Assembly (NCBI RefSeq): GCF_900113735.1
Contig: NZ_FOQM01000005.1
Span: forward strand, 62,001 to 126,000
Origin: Bradyrhizobium sp. Gha
Lineage (GTDB): Bacteria > Pseudomonadota > Alphaproteobacteria > Rhizobiales > Xanthobacteraceae
Length of the DNA: 64,000 nucleotides
Reading direction: 5' to 3'
The notes beneath the pieces are model-generated. The model was not told the origin of the DNA, searched no databases, and worked only from the letters and a program-made list of their open reading frames with translations. Position numbers and translations under genes: made by a program. Positions 39,715 through 48,673 of this stretch are shown here, piece after piece. Positions within the stretch are counted from its first letter, which is position 1, and every line of letters begins with the position of its first letter.

Positions 39715-40221
39715 CTACTGGAAGCGTTCTGAGTAAGAGAGCGTGTATGTACAAGAGTTGGGACACAGCACCGGTCCCCAGATGATCGGAGCCAAAGTGA
39801 CCGTCGTCGAAAATGTGTAATACTTGGGGATCTGGGTCAGGTTGGCGGAGGAGCACAGACTGCTTCCGCACCAAACCTGGATGTTGCCGATCGTATAACC
39901 AGCCACCGACGTCTGTAGGCCTGTCCCCCAGTTCACCGTGCCGTCGGAGCCGAGCGGGGTCTTGTACTGGATGTATTGCCCGAAGGAGCGCAAGGCCGCC
40001 CACGCGGATATAAACCGGAAGCCCGCAGCGGCCACGTCGGCGATCGGCATCAGCAGGAATGCCACGATCAGGGCATAGACGAACATCGTCTCAAACGCGA
40101 CGGCGCCGCGTTGATTCGAGATGAGCGAGATTCTCCGCCCCGCAGCGGAGTTCAGCGCGTCCCGATGGCGCCTCCGGGCACGCGCGCTTCGAACGATGTC
40201 CATGACGGTTCTGCCACGCAT
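39715..40221 (-). CDS. tadE: TadE-like pseudopilin
   Basis: 168 residues. A longer basic leader than usual, then ISNQRGAVAFETMFVYALIV and AFLLMPIADVAAAGF: the RGAVAFE processing site and hydrophobic helix of TadE. The C-terminal domain carries Cys in QVWCGSSLCSS and VLCPNSCTYT, likely disulfides. Starts at 40221 or 40203. It lies 6 bases after the membrane methyltransferase gene and 8 before tadG. Confidence 0.85.
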   Translation of the reverse strand: MRGRTVMDIVRSARARRRHRDALNSAAGRRISLISNQRGAVAFETMFVYALIVAFLLMPIADVAAAGFRFISAWAALRSFGQYIQYKTPLGSDGTVNWGTGLQTSVAGYTIGNIQVWCGSSLCSSANLTQIPKYYTFSTTVTLAPIIWGPVLCPNSCTYTLSYSERFQ

Positions 40222-40227
40222 AGCCGC

Positions 40228-40872
40228 TCACCAAACATAAGGGACCAGTCTCCAACGCGACGCTTCGTAACTGGAATACTCCGGGCAAGTGCGCCGAAGC
40301 AGGTCTTCCTCGTAAAGAATCCGGCAGACCTGGACGCCGATATGCAGGATCAAGACGATCACCGTGAGTGGCGTCAAATATTGCAGCACCACGCCCACAA
40401 TCACGATCTCCTCCGCAAAATAGAGCGGATGCTTGATCCAGCGGTAAGGACCGGTTTGCACGACTGAACGCGCCTGCGGCACCAGGCTGAACGACCGCCC
40501 CAGGTGTCGGATGGTGACAAGCATCATGATCATGCCGATCAGCACGCAAGCGGTGGACAGCAGGTTCGGCAGCGCGTGATCGGTCTTGCCGAAGAGAGAG
40601 ATCGTCCACGGCAGATAGGAGCCGAGAAATGCGGCCACTCTCGGCATCAGTCCATCCGCATGCGCCTTTGCCGGCGACCTGCTCATGACCAACAGGGCCA
40701 GGAGCATGTAGAAAATGGCAAGGCAAAAACTCGACAGAAGCGATGGCCAGGGATCGGTGAATGATCCAATTCTGATGGCGACGCAAACTCCCAACAACAA
40801 GAACCACATGCTGCCGAGCAGCTGCATGATCCACTCGTAAGACCGGCCTTTCGACAGGACCATCGTGCTCAT
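40228..40872 (-). CDS. ICMT-like integral membrane methyltransferase in the Tad operon
   Basis: 214 residues with about five membrane helices. The C-terminal half matches the isoprenylcysteine carboxyl methyltransferase/PEMT-type family: TGPYRWIKHPLYFAEEIVIV (S-adenosylmethionine-binding block) and EEDLLRRTCPEYSSYEAS. Members methylate lipids or terminal carboxyl groups at the membrane. It sits between tadC (3 bases) and tadE (6 bases), so it is part of the pilus operon, which is unusual. Substrate unknown; a processed pilin or pseudopilin end or a lipid are possibilities. Confidence 0.8.
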   Translation of the reverse strand: MSTMVLSKGRSYEWIMQLLGSMWFLLLGVCVAIRIGSFTDPWPSLLSSFCLAIFYMLLALLVMSRSPAKAHADGLMPRVAAFLGSYLPWTISLFGKTDHALPNLLSTACVLIGMIMMLVTIRHLGRSFSLVPQARSVVQTGPYRWIKHPLYFAEEIVIVGVVLQYLTPLTVIVLILHIGVQVCRILYEEDLLRRTCPEYSSYEASRWRLVPYVW

Positions 40873-40875
40873 GGC

Positions 40876-41787
40876 TTACTTCACCCCTATGCTGGAGAAT
40901 GTACGCACGAGATGCAGAAACGGACTTCCACCAAGTATGATGAACATGGCCGGAAGCATGAACAGCACCATCGGAATGGTCAGCTTGGCGCCGAGCTTGT
41001 GCGCCCGTTCTTCCAGCTTGGTGATACGTTCTCGCCGTAGATCGATAGCGATGCTGCGCAGAGCCTGCCCAAGCGGCGTTCCGTATTGCAGGCTTTGGCT
41101 GACCATGGTGCCGAACCTGCGAAGCCCTTCCGACGTCGATCCCAACTTTTCGAATGCCTCGCTGCGATTTGGCAATATCCGGAGATCATCAAGAAGGCCG
41201 TACAAGACCCGGGCCATGGCAGGATCAGTCTGCTTCATTTCCTCTGCGACGCGTTCCAGCGCGCTCTCCAGACCCATTCCTGCTTCGCTACAGACGACCA
41301 GCAGGTCGATCATGTCAGGCGTGCCTCGCCGAATGCCGGCGTTAAAACGCCGCGCCAGCACCAACAGGACCAACCGTGGCACCATGATTCCGAGCACCAC
41401 GCCAATGAGGCTGAAGACCAACACATCGGTCAACGGCTTCCCAAGAAGCTGCGCACCGAACAAGGCAACGATCGGGAACAAGAACATGCTGACGGTTTTG
41501 GCTCCAATCCAGATCGACAAGCTTCGATGAGGATTCAAGCCCGACGATTGAACGATGGTTCGGAGCTGATCGAGATTTTCCGCAGAGTAGAAGCGCCGAT
41601 ACCGCGCACCGAGCGACGAAAGCCAGCCGGTGACGTCCTGGAGGGGCGCGGACCGGCCAGGGACGCCCAACACGGCATTCGACACCCGTACGTTCAACGT
41701 ACGAATGTGCAGTTCGTGGATGATCAACACGAAGGCCGCTGTCGCAAATGCTATGGCGAGAGCCACCAAGCCGAGACCAAAAGTCAT
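40876..41787 (-). CDS. tadC: Tad pilus inner-membrane protein TadC
   Basis: 303 residues, GspF/T2SSF type inner-membrane platform protein. Hydrophobic N-terminal anchor (ALAIAFATAAFVLIIHELHI), GspF domain with DMIDLLVVCSEAGMGLESAL and GTPLGQALRSIAIDLRRERI, and a last helix near LTIPMVLFMLPAMFIILGG. Works with TadB above the CpaF ATPase. The ATG at 41787 overlaps the tadB stop as ATGA. Confidence 0.95.
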   Translation of the reverse strand: MTFGLGLVALAIAFATAAFVLIIHELHIRTLNVRVSNAVLGVPGRSAPLQDVTGWLSSLGARYRRFYSAENLDQLRTIVQSSGLNPHRSLSIWIGAKTVSMFLFPIVALFGAQLLGKPLTDVLVFSLIGVVLGIMVPRLVLLVLARRFNAGIRRGTPDMIDLLVVCSEAGMGLESALERVAEEMKQTDPAMARVLYGLLDDLRILPNRSEAFEKLGSTSEGLRRFGTMVSQSLQYGTPLGQALRSIAIDLRRERITKLEERAHKLGAKLTIPMVLFMLPAMFIILGGSPFLHLVRTFSSIGVK

Positions 41788-42713
41788 AGCGCTGTCTCCC
41801 GCCTGACCATCCAACGGATCACAAGGGACCCGATGATCACCGAGGCTGCGGCGTAAGCCAGCAGCCTGTTTCCGGTGGGATCATAGAGCAGCAGATCCAC
41901 GGTTTCCGGATTAATCGCGTAGAGCAGCCCACCGACGATGACGGGCGACACTGACAGCGCGCGGGAGGAAAAGATCACCTCTCCAGCCAGAGCCTTCGCG
42001 CGCGCAGCGAGCGCAACACGCTGCCTCACGGTATCTCCCAATGTCTGCAGGGTTTCGGTCAAGCTCCCACCCGACTTCAGCTGGACTGCAAGTGTGACTG
42101 CAAAGATCCCGTATTCCGTCACCTGGGTTCGCCGATAGACAGCTTCGACAGCCTCGTCCGGAGGTCTCCCCACACTCACTTCGCTGCAGACGATGGCAAA
42201 CTGCCCGGCCGTCGGTTGCGGCATCTCGCGCGCGATGGTCCGAAAGGCTTCGGTCACGGGCAACCCGGATCGAACGGTACTGATCACCAGCTGGATCGCA
42301 TCGGGCAGTTGCCGAAAAAGCTGGCTGGCGAGACGGTGTCGCTGCCATCCGAACAGACCGCGCACCACCAAGATCGCTACGATTGCCGCCACCGGATAAG
42401 CGTAGACGTAGGAAAATTTCAGCACGCTGTTGGCGTAAAGGATTGCCACTGCTGCTATCAGACCGGCAAATAGCACATAAGCGGGGTGGAAAGCGTAAGC
42501 TATCCCGGGCTTGTAACTGACCGCGCGGAAGACAAAGTCCCAGCGGGACCCGGCCTCCAACCGCCGTATGGAAGGGAGGTTCGCCGGATCTGAGACCGGC
42601 AGCGCTTTCGCTACCTGACGATCGATGCGCCGCTGTCGTGCGTCGAGCCACAGCGTCACGACTGCTGCGCATACCAGGAGCACCAGATCACCGGTCGTCA
42701 AGAACTCCATCAT
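41784..42713 (-). CDS. tadB: Tad pilus inner-membrane protein TadB
   Basis: 309 residues, GspF-type. Four helices and the cytoplasmic domain with LPDAIQLVISTVRSGLPVTE and LKSGGSLTETLQTLGDTVRQ. It forms the membrane platform with TadC. Start overlaps the cpaF stop by 4 bases and its end overlaps the tadC start by 4 bases, so cpaF-tadB-tadC are coupled. Confidence 0.95.
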   Translation of the reverse strand: MMEFLTTGDLVLLVCAAVVTLWLDARQRRIDRQVAKALPVSDPANLPSIRRLEAGSRWDFVFRAVSYKPGIAYAFHPAYVLFAGLIAAVAILYANSVLKFSYVYAYPVAAIVAILVVRGLFGWQRHRLASQLFRQLPDAIQLVISTVRSGLPVTEAFRTIAREMPQPTAGQFAIVCSEVSVGRPPDEAVEAVYRRTQVTEYGIFAVTLAVQLKSGGSLTETLQTLGDTVRQRVALAARAKALAGEVIFSSRALSVSPVIVGGLLYAINPETVDLLLYDPTGNRLLAYAAASVIIGSLVIRWMVRRETAL

Positions 42714-44113
42714 GACAGCTGCCTCATAGCCTCAGCCCAGGCTCGATCAAGCCCATAATAGGTAAGACGGCTCTTGAACTTTGGGACTGCCGGGGTGGAC
42801 CTGTAGGTGCCCGATAGGCGCCCGTGAACATCCTCGTGTTCGTACTCGAACGCGGCGATGTCGTTGGTGGTGATCACGTCACCCTCCAGACCGACCACCT
42901 CGCAAATCTGGATGACGCGACGCTGCCCATCCCGCATGCGTTCGACTTGCACGATAATATCCAGCGCAGCGACGATCTGAGACCTGATCGCCCGCAGCGG
43001 CAGATTTGGCTGTCCCATCTGCACCATGTTTTCGATACGGGTCATTGCATCACGGGCGCTATTGGCATGCACCGTGGAGATCGAACCATCATGGCCGGTG
43101 TTCATCGCTTGCAGCATGTCGAACGCTTCAGCGCCGCGAACCTCGCCCACGACGATGCGGTCAGGACGCATGCGCAGCGCATTCCACACCAGATCGCGTT
43201 GCGTCACCTGCCCGGTGCCCTCAAGGCTCGGAGGCCGGGTCTCGAGGCTGATCACATGGGGCTGTTGAAGCTGGAGCTCCGCTGCGTCCTCGACGGTCAC
43301 AATGCGCTCACTGTGATCGATGAATTGGCTCATGGCGTTGAGCAGCGTCGTCTTGCCGGAACCGGTACCACCCGAGACCAGAACATTGAGCCGGGATCGG
43401 GCCGCGATCTCCAGCAATTGTCCGACGGGTGCGGTCATCGACCCGTTTGCGATCATGCCGGCCGTATCCAAGCGGCGGCTCGGAAATTTTCGGATCGAAA
43501 TGCAGGGACTATGAATCGCCAGCGGCGGAAAGATGATGTTGACGCGGCTACCGTCCGGCAGGCGGCAATCTACCATCGGACTGGATTCGTCAATTCGACG
43601 CCCGACTTGCCCTGCAATCTTCTGCGCCACCGATGCGATGTGATCATTGTCGCGGAATCGCACCGCGATCCGTTCGAGCTTGCCGTTTCGCTCGACGTAG
43701 ACATTACTCGGTCCGTTGACCATGATGTCGTTGATCGTTTGATCCAGCAGAAGCGGACGCAGAGGCCCGTAGCCGGTCATGTCGTCCGCAATCTCGTCCG
43801 CCAATTGCAACTGCTCGCGGCCAGACAGTTCGAGCCGGTCCTCGTTGGCGATGCCGTGGATGATTTCCTCTATTTGCCGCCGAAGCACATCGCGCGAAAC
43901 AGTCGCGGCCACCGACGGTTCGATCTGCTCGATGACCCTTTCACGCAGCGAAGCTGGCATCACGGGCCCCTGGCTAGGGGGCTCTTCGTGCCTTGCAGAT
44001 GCGCTCAAGCTTGGCGTAGATGCCGGTAAGCTCGGCATTGAGGCAGGCAAACCCGCCGTCAATGCAGGCAAACGAGCTGGCGTATCGTCTTCTCGCCTAC
44101 CAAATTTTTTCAT
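42710..44113 (-). CDS. cpaF: Tad pilus assembly ATPase
   Basis: 467 residues. Type II/IV secretion-type ATPase that powers Flp pilus extension. An Ala/Pro/Ser repeat-rich N-terminus ([20 protein letters not shown]) precedes the core with Walker [19 protein letters not shown], Asp box and [20 protein letters not shown], then the His box [12 protein letters not shown]. Start at 44113 ([10 protein letters not shown]) overlaps the cpaE stop as ATGA; 44137 would add 8 residues. Confidence 0.96.
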   Translation of the reverse strand: MKKFGRREDDTPARLPALTAGLPASMPSLPASTPSLSASARHEEPPSQGPVMPASLRERVIEQIEPSVAATVSRDVLRRQIEEIIHGIANEDRLELSGREQLQLADEIADDMTGYGPLRPLLLDQTINDIMVNGPSNVYVERNGKLERIAVRFRDNDHIASVAQKIAGQVGRRIDESSPMVDCRLPDGSRVNIIFPPLAIHSPCISIRKFPSRRLDTAGMIANGSMTAPVGQLLEIAARSRLNVLVSGGTGSGKTTLLNAMSQFIDHSERIVTVEDAAELQLQQPHVISLETRPPSLEGTGQVTQRDLVWNALRMRPDRIVVGEVRGAEAFDMLQAMNTGHDGSISTVHANSARDAMTRIENMVQMGQPNLPLRAIRSQIVAALDIIVQVERMRDGQRRVIQICEVVGLEGDVITTNDIAAFEYEHEDVHGRLSGTYRSTPAVPKFKSRLTYYGLDRAWAEAMRQLS

Positions 44114-45315
44114 AGCCGAAGCAGCCTCCTCAACCATCCCTGCCGCCCAGCGCCCACACCGGTGATCTCCCGGACAATCGGGGCGAGGTGACGTCGCAGT
44201 CCCGATACGTGCTTGAGAGCCGGAATTCCGAGATTCACGGCTTGGGTCATCCCCTTGCCGAGATCCGGAATGACCATGTCTGGTTCAGCGCCCAAGGCCT
44301 TGACGACCGTGGCTTTCGGAAGGCCGCCGGGACGGCCGGCGCGGTTGAGCAAGGTGAAGACCCGATCCTTGCCGGCGATATTGGTGACGGCGTTGCGGAG
44401 TGCATGGGCATTGCGAAGTCCGGTAACTTCCGCCTCCAGCAACACCAGCACGTGACGGGAGAGAGTGATCACCGGGTGGATCGATGGCGGGAACGGGACT
44501 GGCACATCGACAACGATGTAATTGAACCGCTGGCGGAGCAGACCCAACACGTGCCTCACCCCCGCTTCCGTAATATTCAGCTGCGCATCGAGATTCTCAT
44601 CGGCGGAAATCAGGCAAACCCGCTCATTGACCTCAATTGCCGCGCGTTCGAGGAACAGCGTGTCCGCCCGCATCGGATTTTCCAGCGCGATGCGCAACCC
44701 TGGCCCGGGCTGAACACCCAGCATCACTGCCGTTTCGCCCCCCTGGAGATGCAGGTCGAGCAGCGCGACCTTGGCCTTGGTGGTTTCGGCCAATTGCAGC
44801 GCAAGATTGATGGCGATGCTCGTCGCTCCGGCGCCCCCCTGCGCACCGCAGATCGAGATCACGTGCCCGCCACGATCGGTCGGACCGGGAGCCACGTCGC
44901 CAAGCAGCTTCGGGCGCAGCTGGTCCAGCACGATGTCGCGGGTCAGCGGCCTCGGCAGATACTCCGTCAACCCGATTTCCATGAGCTCGCGGTAGAAGGT
45001 GATCTCCCTACTTTCACCGATCAGAGCCACCCGAACGTCCGGTGGGCAGACGCCGGCCAACCTCTCCAGTTCGGTGAATGGATCATCGATCCCGCTGATG
45101 TCCGTCACCAGCGCAAACAGTTCGGTGTCGGTTTCGAGCATCCTGATGGCATTGCGGATCGTGCCACGCCGGATCGACAGGTTAGTGCCTTCGAGGCCTT
45201 TGCGCAGAGCGGCTGCACTGAGCTCGTCATTGACGAAACAGACGATCCGGTTGCGCGTGACGACGGACGCTGCTTCTTCAGGCGGACTGACTACTGCTAT
45301 GTTGGCGATCACCAT
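44110..45315 (-). CDS. cpaE: Tad pilus localisation ATPase, CpaE/TadZ
   Basis: 401 residues. N-terminal receiver-like domain without clear phosphorylation residues, then a ParA/MinD-type ATPase with deviant Walker A CGAQGGAGATSIAINLA and LLDLHLQGGETAVMLG. Places the pilus machine at the cell pole in relatives such as Caulobacter and Aggregatibacter. Sits between cpaB and cpaF with an ATGA overlap to cpaF. Confidence 0.93.
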   Translation of the reverse strand: MVIANIAVVSPPEEAASVVTRNRIVCFVNDELSAAALRKGLEGTNLSIRRGTIRNAIRMLETDTELFALVTDISGIDDPFTELERLAGVCPPDVRVALIGESREITFYRELMEIGLTEYLPRPLTRDIVLDQLRPKLLGDVAPGPTDRGGHVISICGAQGGAGATSIAINLALQLAETTKAKVALLDLHLQGGETAVMLGVQPGPGLRIALENPMRADTLFLERAAIEVNERVCLISADENLDAQLNITEAGVRHVLGLLRQRFNYIVVDVPVPFPPSIHPVITLSRHVLVLLEAEVTGLRNAHALRNAVTNIAGKDRVFTLLNRAGRPGGLPKATVVKALGAEPDMVIPDLGKGMTQAVNLGIPALKHVSGLRRHLAPIVREITGVGAGRQGWLRRLLRL

Positions 45316-45326
45316 TGCCTCCCCCT

Positions 45327-46238
45327 TTACCGATGTGACGATACGGCCGACGCAACCGAAGTTGACGGAGCACTTGTCGGCGACGCATCACCAATCAGCG
45401 CCGTGCGCGTAATCCCTGCATCGTCTTTCCTGACCGAATATTTCGTGCTGTTATTGCGTGAATAAATCACGACCGTCGCGTCCGTCTCCCCCGTATCCTG
45501 TCGATCGACCGCGGACCGTACGGCCAGGGAAAGCTTTCCGAGCTGCCCTGCGATGATGACCTTCTTGACCTGCTCGGGCGCGAGCTCCAACGAGACGGTG
45601 CGCGCGACCTTCCCGGCCGTGGAGTTGCTGGCCGAGCCACCTTGCACGATCTCCTGGTCGGTCGCGACAATCCGAACGTTGTGAGCGACGATTTCGCTCA
45701 GCGCGCCATGCTGGTGATCGAGATCCTGCTTCTCGCCTGTCGGCGTCGTCGGCTGCTGGGTCAACACGACATCCACATAGTCACCGGGCGAGATCAGGCC
45801 CGAGACACCGGAGGCGGCGTCGACGTTGATGCTGACGGCGCGGCTATCCGGCGCCAGCACGCTGGCGAGAAAACCCCGTTCGCGCGGGCGCAATATGTCC
45901 TTTGACGTGACGGGACTGCCGGTGTCGAGGAAGTTGCGGACCAGAGATCCGCGAAGTCCGATCCTGGCGTCAGGCGTATCAACGATCGCGCCTGCAGGAA
46001 CACCATCGGACGACGGCACCATGCGTACCGTGAAATCTTCATCGCGGGCCAGCGTCCCTCTCGCGAGCGGGTGTCCCGCGACAAAGTACCCGACAGGAGG
46101 AGGCGCCGGAACGCTCTCGGTGACCTGTGCGGTCGGGGCCTGCGCTTTCGGCAGGTTCATGTTGTAGGCGATGAGCCCGAGCGCAACGGTCGCGAAAACA
46201 AAAACCATGATGATCGAGAGGCGCAAAGTGGATGACAT
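45327..46238 (-). CDS. cpaB: Tad pilus assembly protein CpaB/RcpC
   Basis: 303 residues. N-terminal helix (LSIIMVFVFATVALGLIAYN), then a SAF-like domain (GYFVAGHPLARGTLARDEDF) and RcpC region (DAASGVSGLISPGDYVDVVL). A Ser/Thr/Ala-rich tail ends it. A periplasmic partner of the secretin. The ATG at 46238 is one base past the cpaA stop. Confidence 0.92.
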   Translation of the reverse strand: MSSTLRLSIIMVFVFATVALGLIAYNMNLPKAQAPTAQVTESVPAPPPVGYFVAGHPLARGTLARDEDFTVRMVPSSDGVPAGAIVDTPDARIGLRGSLVRNFLDTGSPVTSKDILRPRERGFLASVLAPDSRAVSINVDAASGVSGLISPGDYVDVVLTQQPTTPTGEKQDLDHQHGALSEIVAHNVRIVATDQEIVQGGSASNSTAGKVARTVSLELAPEQVKKVIIAGQLGKLSLAVRSAVDRQDTGETDATVVIYSRNNSTKYSVRKDDAGITRTALIGDASPTSAPSTSVASAVSSHR

Positions 46239-46239
46239 G

Positions 46240-46746
46240 TCAAAGTCCTTTGCTAAAGACGGTCCAGACACCACCGCACGCTATGGCAACCCCGTAAGGC
46301 AGCGGCGCGTGTCGCAAATGACGCCAACGTTCGATCGCGTAGACGCGGCGCGCGAACGACGATCCGGCGGGCGCCAGTCTGGGATATGGCAGGAGGCGCA
46401 TCACCAGATGCACCAGGGCAAGAACACCACCGGTCAGCGCGGTGATGGTCAACAACTGAATCACGCCTGTAAGAGGGAGGCCGATCGCCAAAGCGACCAG
46501 CAGCTTGACATCGCCACCACCAATCAGTCCCCGCTGGTAGATCATGAACAGCAGCAAGAACAAGATCGCCGCAGAGATCAGGGATTCGAGGAGTTGCATC
46601 GGGCTGTCCAGTTGACCGACGACCCCGAGGAGCGCCAGCACCAGACAGATGTCATTTCTGATCAGGCGAGTCGCGACATCAATCGTTGCGACATACAGCA
46701 ACAGCAGGATTTCAAACGACGAGGTTATGGGAACGATCCAGCTCAC
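46240..46746 (-). CDS. cpaA: prepilin peptidase, CpaA/TadV
   Basis: About 168 residues. Aspartyl protease of the GxGD type that cuts Flp prepilins at the membrane. The two catalytic Asp are in VATIDVATRLIRND and GLIGGGDVKLLVAL. Five or so helices. No ATG fits: earlier in-frame starts lie inside the pilin gene, and GTG at 46746, preceded by GAGG, is the best choice; GTG at 46764 is an alternative. Follows the second flp gene after about 110 bases. Confidence 0.85.
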   Translation of the reverse strand: MSWIVPITSSFEILLLLYVATIDVATRLIRNDICLVLALLGVVGQLDSPMQLLESLISAAILFLLLFMIYQRGLIGGGDVKLLVALAIGLPLTGVIQLLTITALTGGVLALVHLVMRLLPYPRLAPAGSSFARRVYAIERWRHLRHAPLPYGVAIACGGVWTVFSKGL

Positions 46747-46858
46747 GAAATGCAGCCTCAACACCAGCGAGCGAAAATCAAAAAACTTAAAGTGGGTCAC
46801 GCGAGAAAAGAAGCGGAGGGGCACATTCCGGTGCCCCTTCCGGCGTCGGATGCCTGCA

Positions 46859-47068
46859 CTACACGGCTGCAGTGAAGGCGGTGGTGATGGTGGTGATGCC
46901 ATTCGACAACGCGGTCGCGATAGCACCACCTGCTCCGGTACCGAACGCGGCAGACACTGCGCCGATGATGCAAGCGGCGACGATGATGTACTCGAACGAC
47001 ACCACGCCGTCCTGATCCGTGCGCAGGTTCTTCAAGGCTTCGGTGGTCTTGTTGTAATAGTTCAACAT
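46859..47068 (-). CDS. flp: Flp-type pilin (second copy)
   Basis: 69 residues: leader MLNYYNKTTEALKNLRTDQD with G, then VVSFEYIIVAACIIGAVSAA. The G-x-x-x-x-E-Y Flp motif is present, so CpaA should cleave after Gly. Main or alternative pilus subunit. It is a tandem duplicate of the gene at 47155-47364; the leaders differ a little and the tails are the most divergent. Confidence 0.93.
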   Translation of the reverse strand: MLNYYNKTTEALKNLRTDQDGVVSFEYIIVAACIIGAVSAAFGTGAGGAIATALSNGITTITTAFTAAV

Positions 47069-47154
47069 AGGAGAACGTCCTTCTCGGAAGATGCACGGCC
47101 ACGACTAATCCTAAGCGGGAGGCATATTCCGATGCCCCCCTCCAGGAGCCGTAT

Positions 47155-47364
47155 TTATACGGCCGCGGTGAAAGCCGCGGTGATCTTGCCGATCCCGCCG
47201 GTCAGCGCCGTCCCGATGGCACCGGTCGCGCCGGTACCGAACGCTGCAGACACTGCGCCGATGATGCAGGCCGCGACGATGATGTACTCGAACGACACCA
47301 CGCCGTCCTGGTCCGTGCGCAGACGCTTCAAGGCTTCCGTGGTCTTGATGTAGTAACGCAGCAT
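47155..47364 (-). CDS. flp: Flp-type pilin (first copy)
   Basis: 69 residues: MLRYYIKTTEALKRLRTDQD with G, then VVSFEYIIVAACIIGAVSAA. Same cleavage and E-Y motif as the copy 87 bases downstream. First gene of the Tad operon, with AAGAAGGGG as ribosome-binding site and a leader carrying a stem (47408-47435). Probably the major, highly expressed subunit. Confidence 0.95.
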   Translation of the reverse strand: MLRYYIKTTEALKRLRTDQDGVVSFEYIIVAACIIGAVSAAFGTGATGAIGTALTGGIGKITAAFTAAV

Positions 47365-47407
47365 GGGAAAAACCCCTTCTTTTAAGGTGAAAAACTTCGG
47401 AACGTTC

Positions 47408-47435
47408 GTTGGCGAGGAAAACCCCTGCCGCCAAC
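47408..47435 (-). promoter_or_regulatory. inverted repeat in the flp leader
   Basis: Perfect 7-base arms GTTGGCG and CGCCAAC around a 14-base loop, 44 to 71 bases upstream of the first flp start. It could be a regulator site or a stabilising 5' stem on the pilin mRNA. Confidence 0.4.
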
Positions 47436-47615
47436 CAGCATTGCATTTATAGATGTCTGCTCCGAAGCTTTCGCGTGCTCCATAGAGTTGTGCTGCGGAT
47501 CAAAAGGGGTAACTCCTTGCACCGTTAACTATTCCGCTGACCGGCCGAGAAGTCGCGGCCGAGCGATGAAGCATCGATGAAGGAGCAGCTCGGTGGATCG
47601 GTTCAGCAACGGCCT

Positions 47616-48503
47616 TCACGCCGCGAGCTTCATCCCGTGTGCGAAATCCCAGTAGAGCTTTCGTGCGCGCGCATAAAAGCGCCCGGGCATGAGTTGGCGA
47701 TCGTCGATCCGGATCACGGGGGCGACCTTGGCGAAATTGCCGGTGGAAAAAATCTCGTCTGCAGTGACGAAATCGGAATAGCGCAGCGTCGCCTCCAACA
47801 CCGTGATGCCATCACCGCGCAGAAGTTCGATCACGCGCTGCCGCGTGATCCCGTTGAGGAACGTGCCGTTCGGCGCCGGCGTATAGACAACGCCATCCTT
47901 GGCCATGAATACGTTGGAATTGCCAAACTCCGCGACGTTGCCGAGCATGTCCAGCATCAGGCAATTCTGGAAGCCGCGCGAGGCGGCCTCGATGAGCGCG
48001 CGGGAGCAATTCGGGTAGAGGCAGGAGGCCTTGGCACCAACAGGCGCGGATTCGGCGGTCGGTCTGCGGAACGGCGACAGCGTGATCGCGCTGCCGACCG
48101 GCTTGGGGATCGGCGCTTCGTAGATGCAAAGGCACCAGTCCGTCGTTTCCGGATCGAACAGCACGCCGCCGCCGACGCCGTTTTGCGGCCAGTACATCGG
48201 GCGGATGTAGAGCTCGGCATCGGACTGGAAGCGCGCGATACCTTCACGCGCCAGTCCAAGCCACATATCGAGATCGACGACCGGTTTGAGGCCGAAGTAG
48301 ACCGCGGACTCATTGACGCGGGCGCAATGACGATCGAGATCGGGTGTAACGCCTTCAAAGGCGCGCCCGCCATCGAAGATGGTCGAACCGAGCCAGAGCC
48401 CGTGGGTGCGCGGTCCCATGATCGGCACGTTGCCCTCGTGCCATTGGCCTTGAAAGAATGTCCATGTACGTGAATGGCTGACGGACTTCATGTTGGAAGC
48501 CAT
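47616..48503 (-). CDS. ilvE: class IV aminotransferase (branched-chain type)
   Basis: 295 residues, fold type IV PLP enzyme. The PLP lysine is Lys158 in APVGAKASCLYPNCSRALIE; EFGNSNVFMAKDG and LNGITRQRVIELLRG are the usual end blocks. Transfers amino groups between branched-chain or related amino acids and 2-oxoglutarate. It lies 170 bases after metA on the same strand, near the amino acid carrier-protein genes, so it may serve that pathway rather than general branched-chain metabolism. ATG at 48503 (MASNMKSVSH) is preferred over 48575. Confidence 0.88.
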   Translation of the reverse strand: MASNMKSVSHSRTWTFFQGQWHEGNVPIMGPRTHGLWLGSTIFDGGRAFEGVTPDLDRHCARVNESAVYFGLKPVVDLDMWLGLAREGIARFQSDAELYIRPMYWPQNGVGGGVLFDPETTDWCLCIYEAPIPKPVGSAITLSPFRRPTAESAPVGAKASCLYPNCSRALIEAASRGFQNCLMLDMLGNVAEFGNSNVFMAKDGVVYTPAPNGTFLNGITRQRVIELLRGDGITVLEATLRYSDFVTADEIFSTGNFAKVAPVIRIDDRQLMPGRFYARARKLYWDFAHGMKLAA

Positions 48504-48673
48504 GACAAAACCTCCATCCTGGGATGGTCCGTAGACCGCCAGCTCGGGATCCGACAGATCCGCAAGCCGGGGCAATGCGGACTCTCGAAGCGTTTACGGC
48601 ATTCCCTGTAGAGCTCGGCCAGGGCCTTCATGCGTCCGTGGGCGTCGGGAGCGACGGATCATGGCTCGAACCC

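Noticed and set aside
42824..44029. 401-residue frame antisense to cpaF
   Set aside because: Shadow of cpaF; the ATPase motifs are on the minus strand.
44188..45465. 425-residue frame antisense to cpaE
   Set aside because: Shadow of cpaE.
47577..48473. 298-residue frame antisense to the aminotransferase
   Set aside because: Shadow; the PLP enzyme reading is clear.
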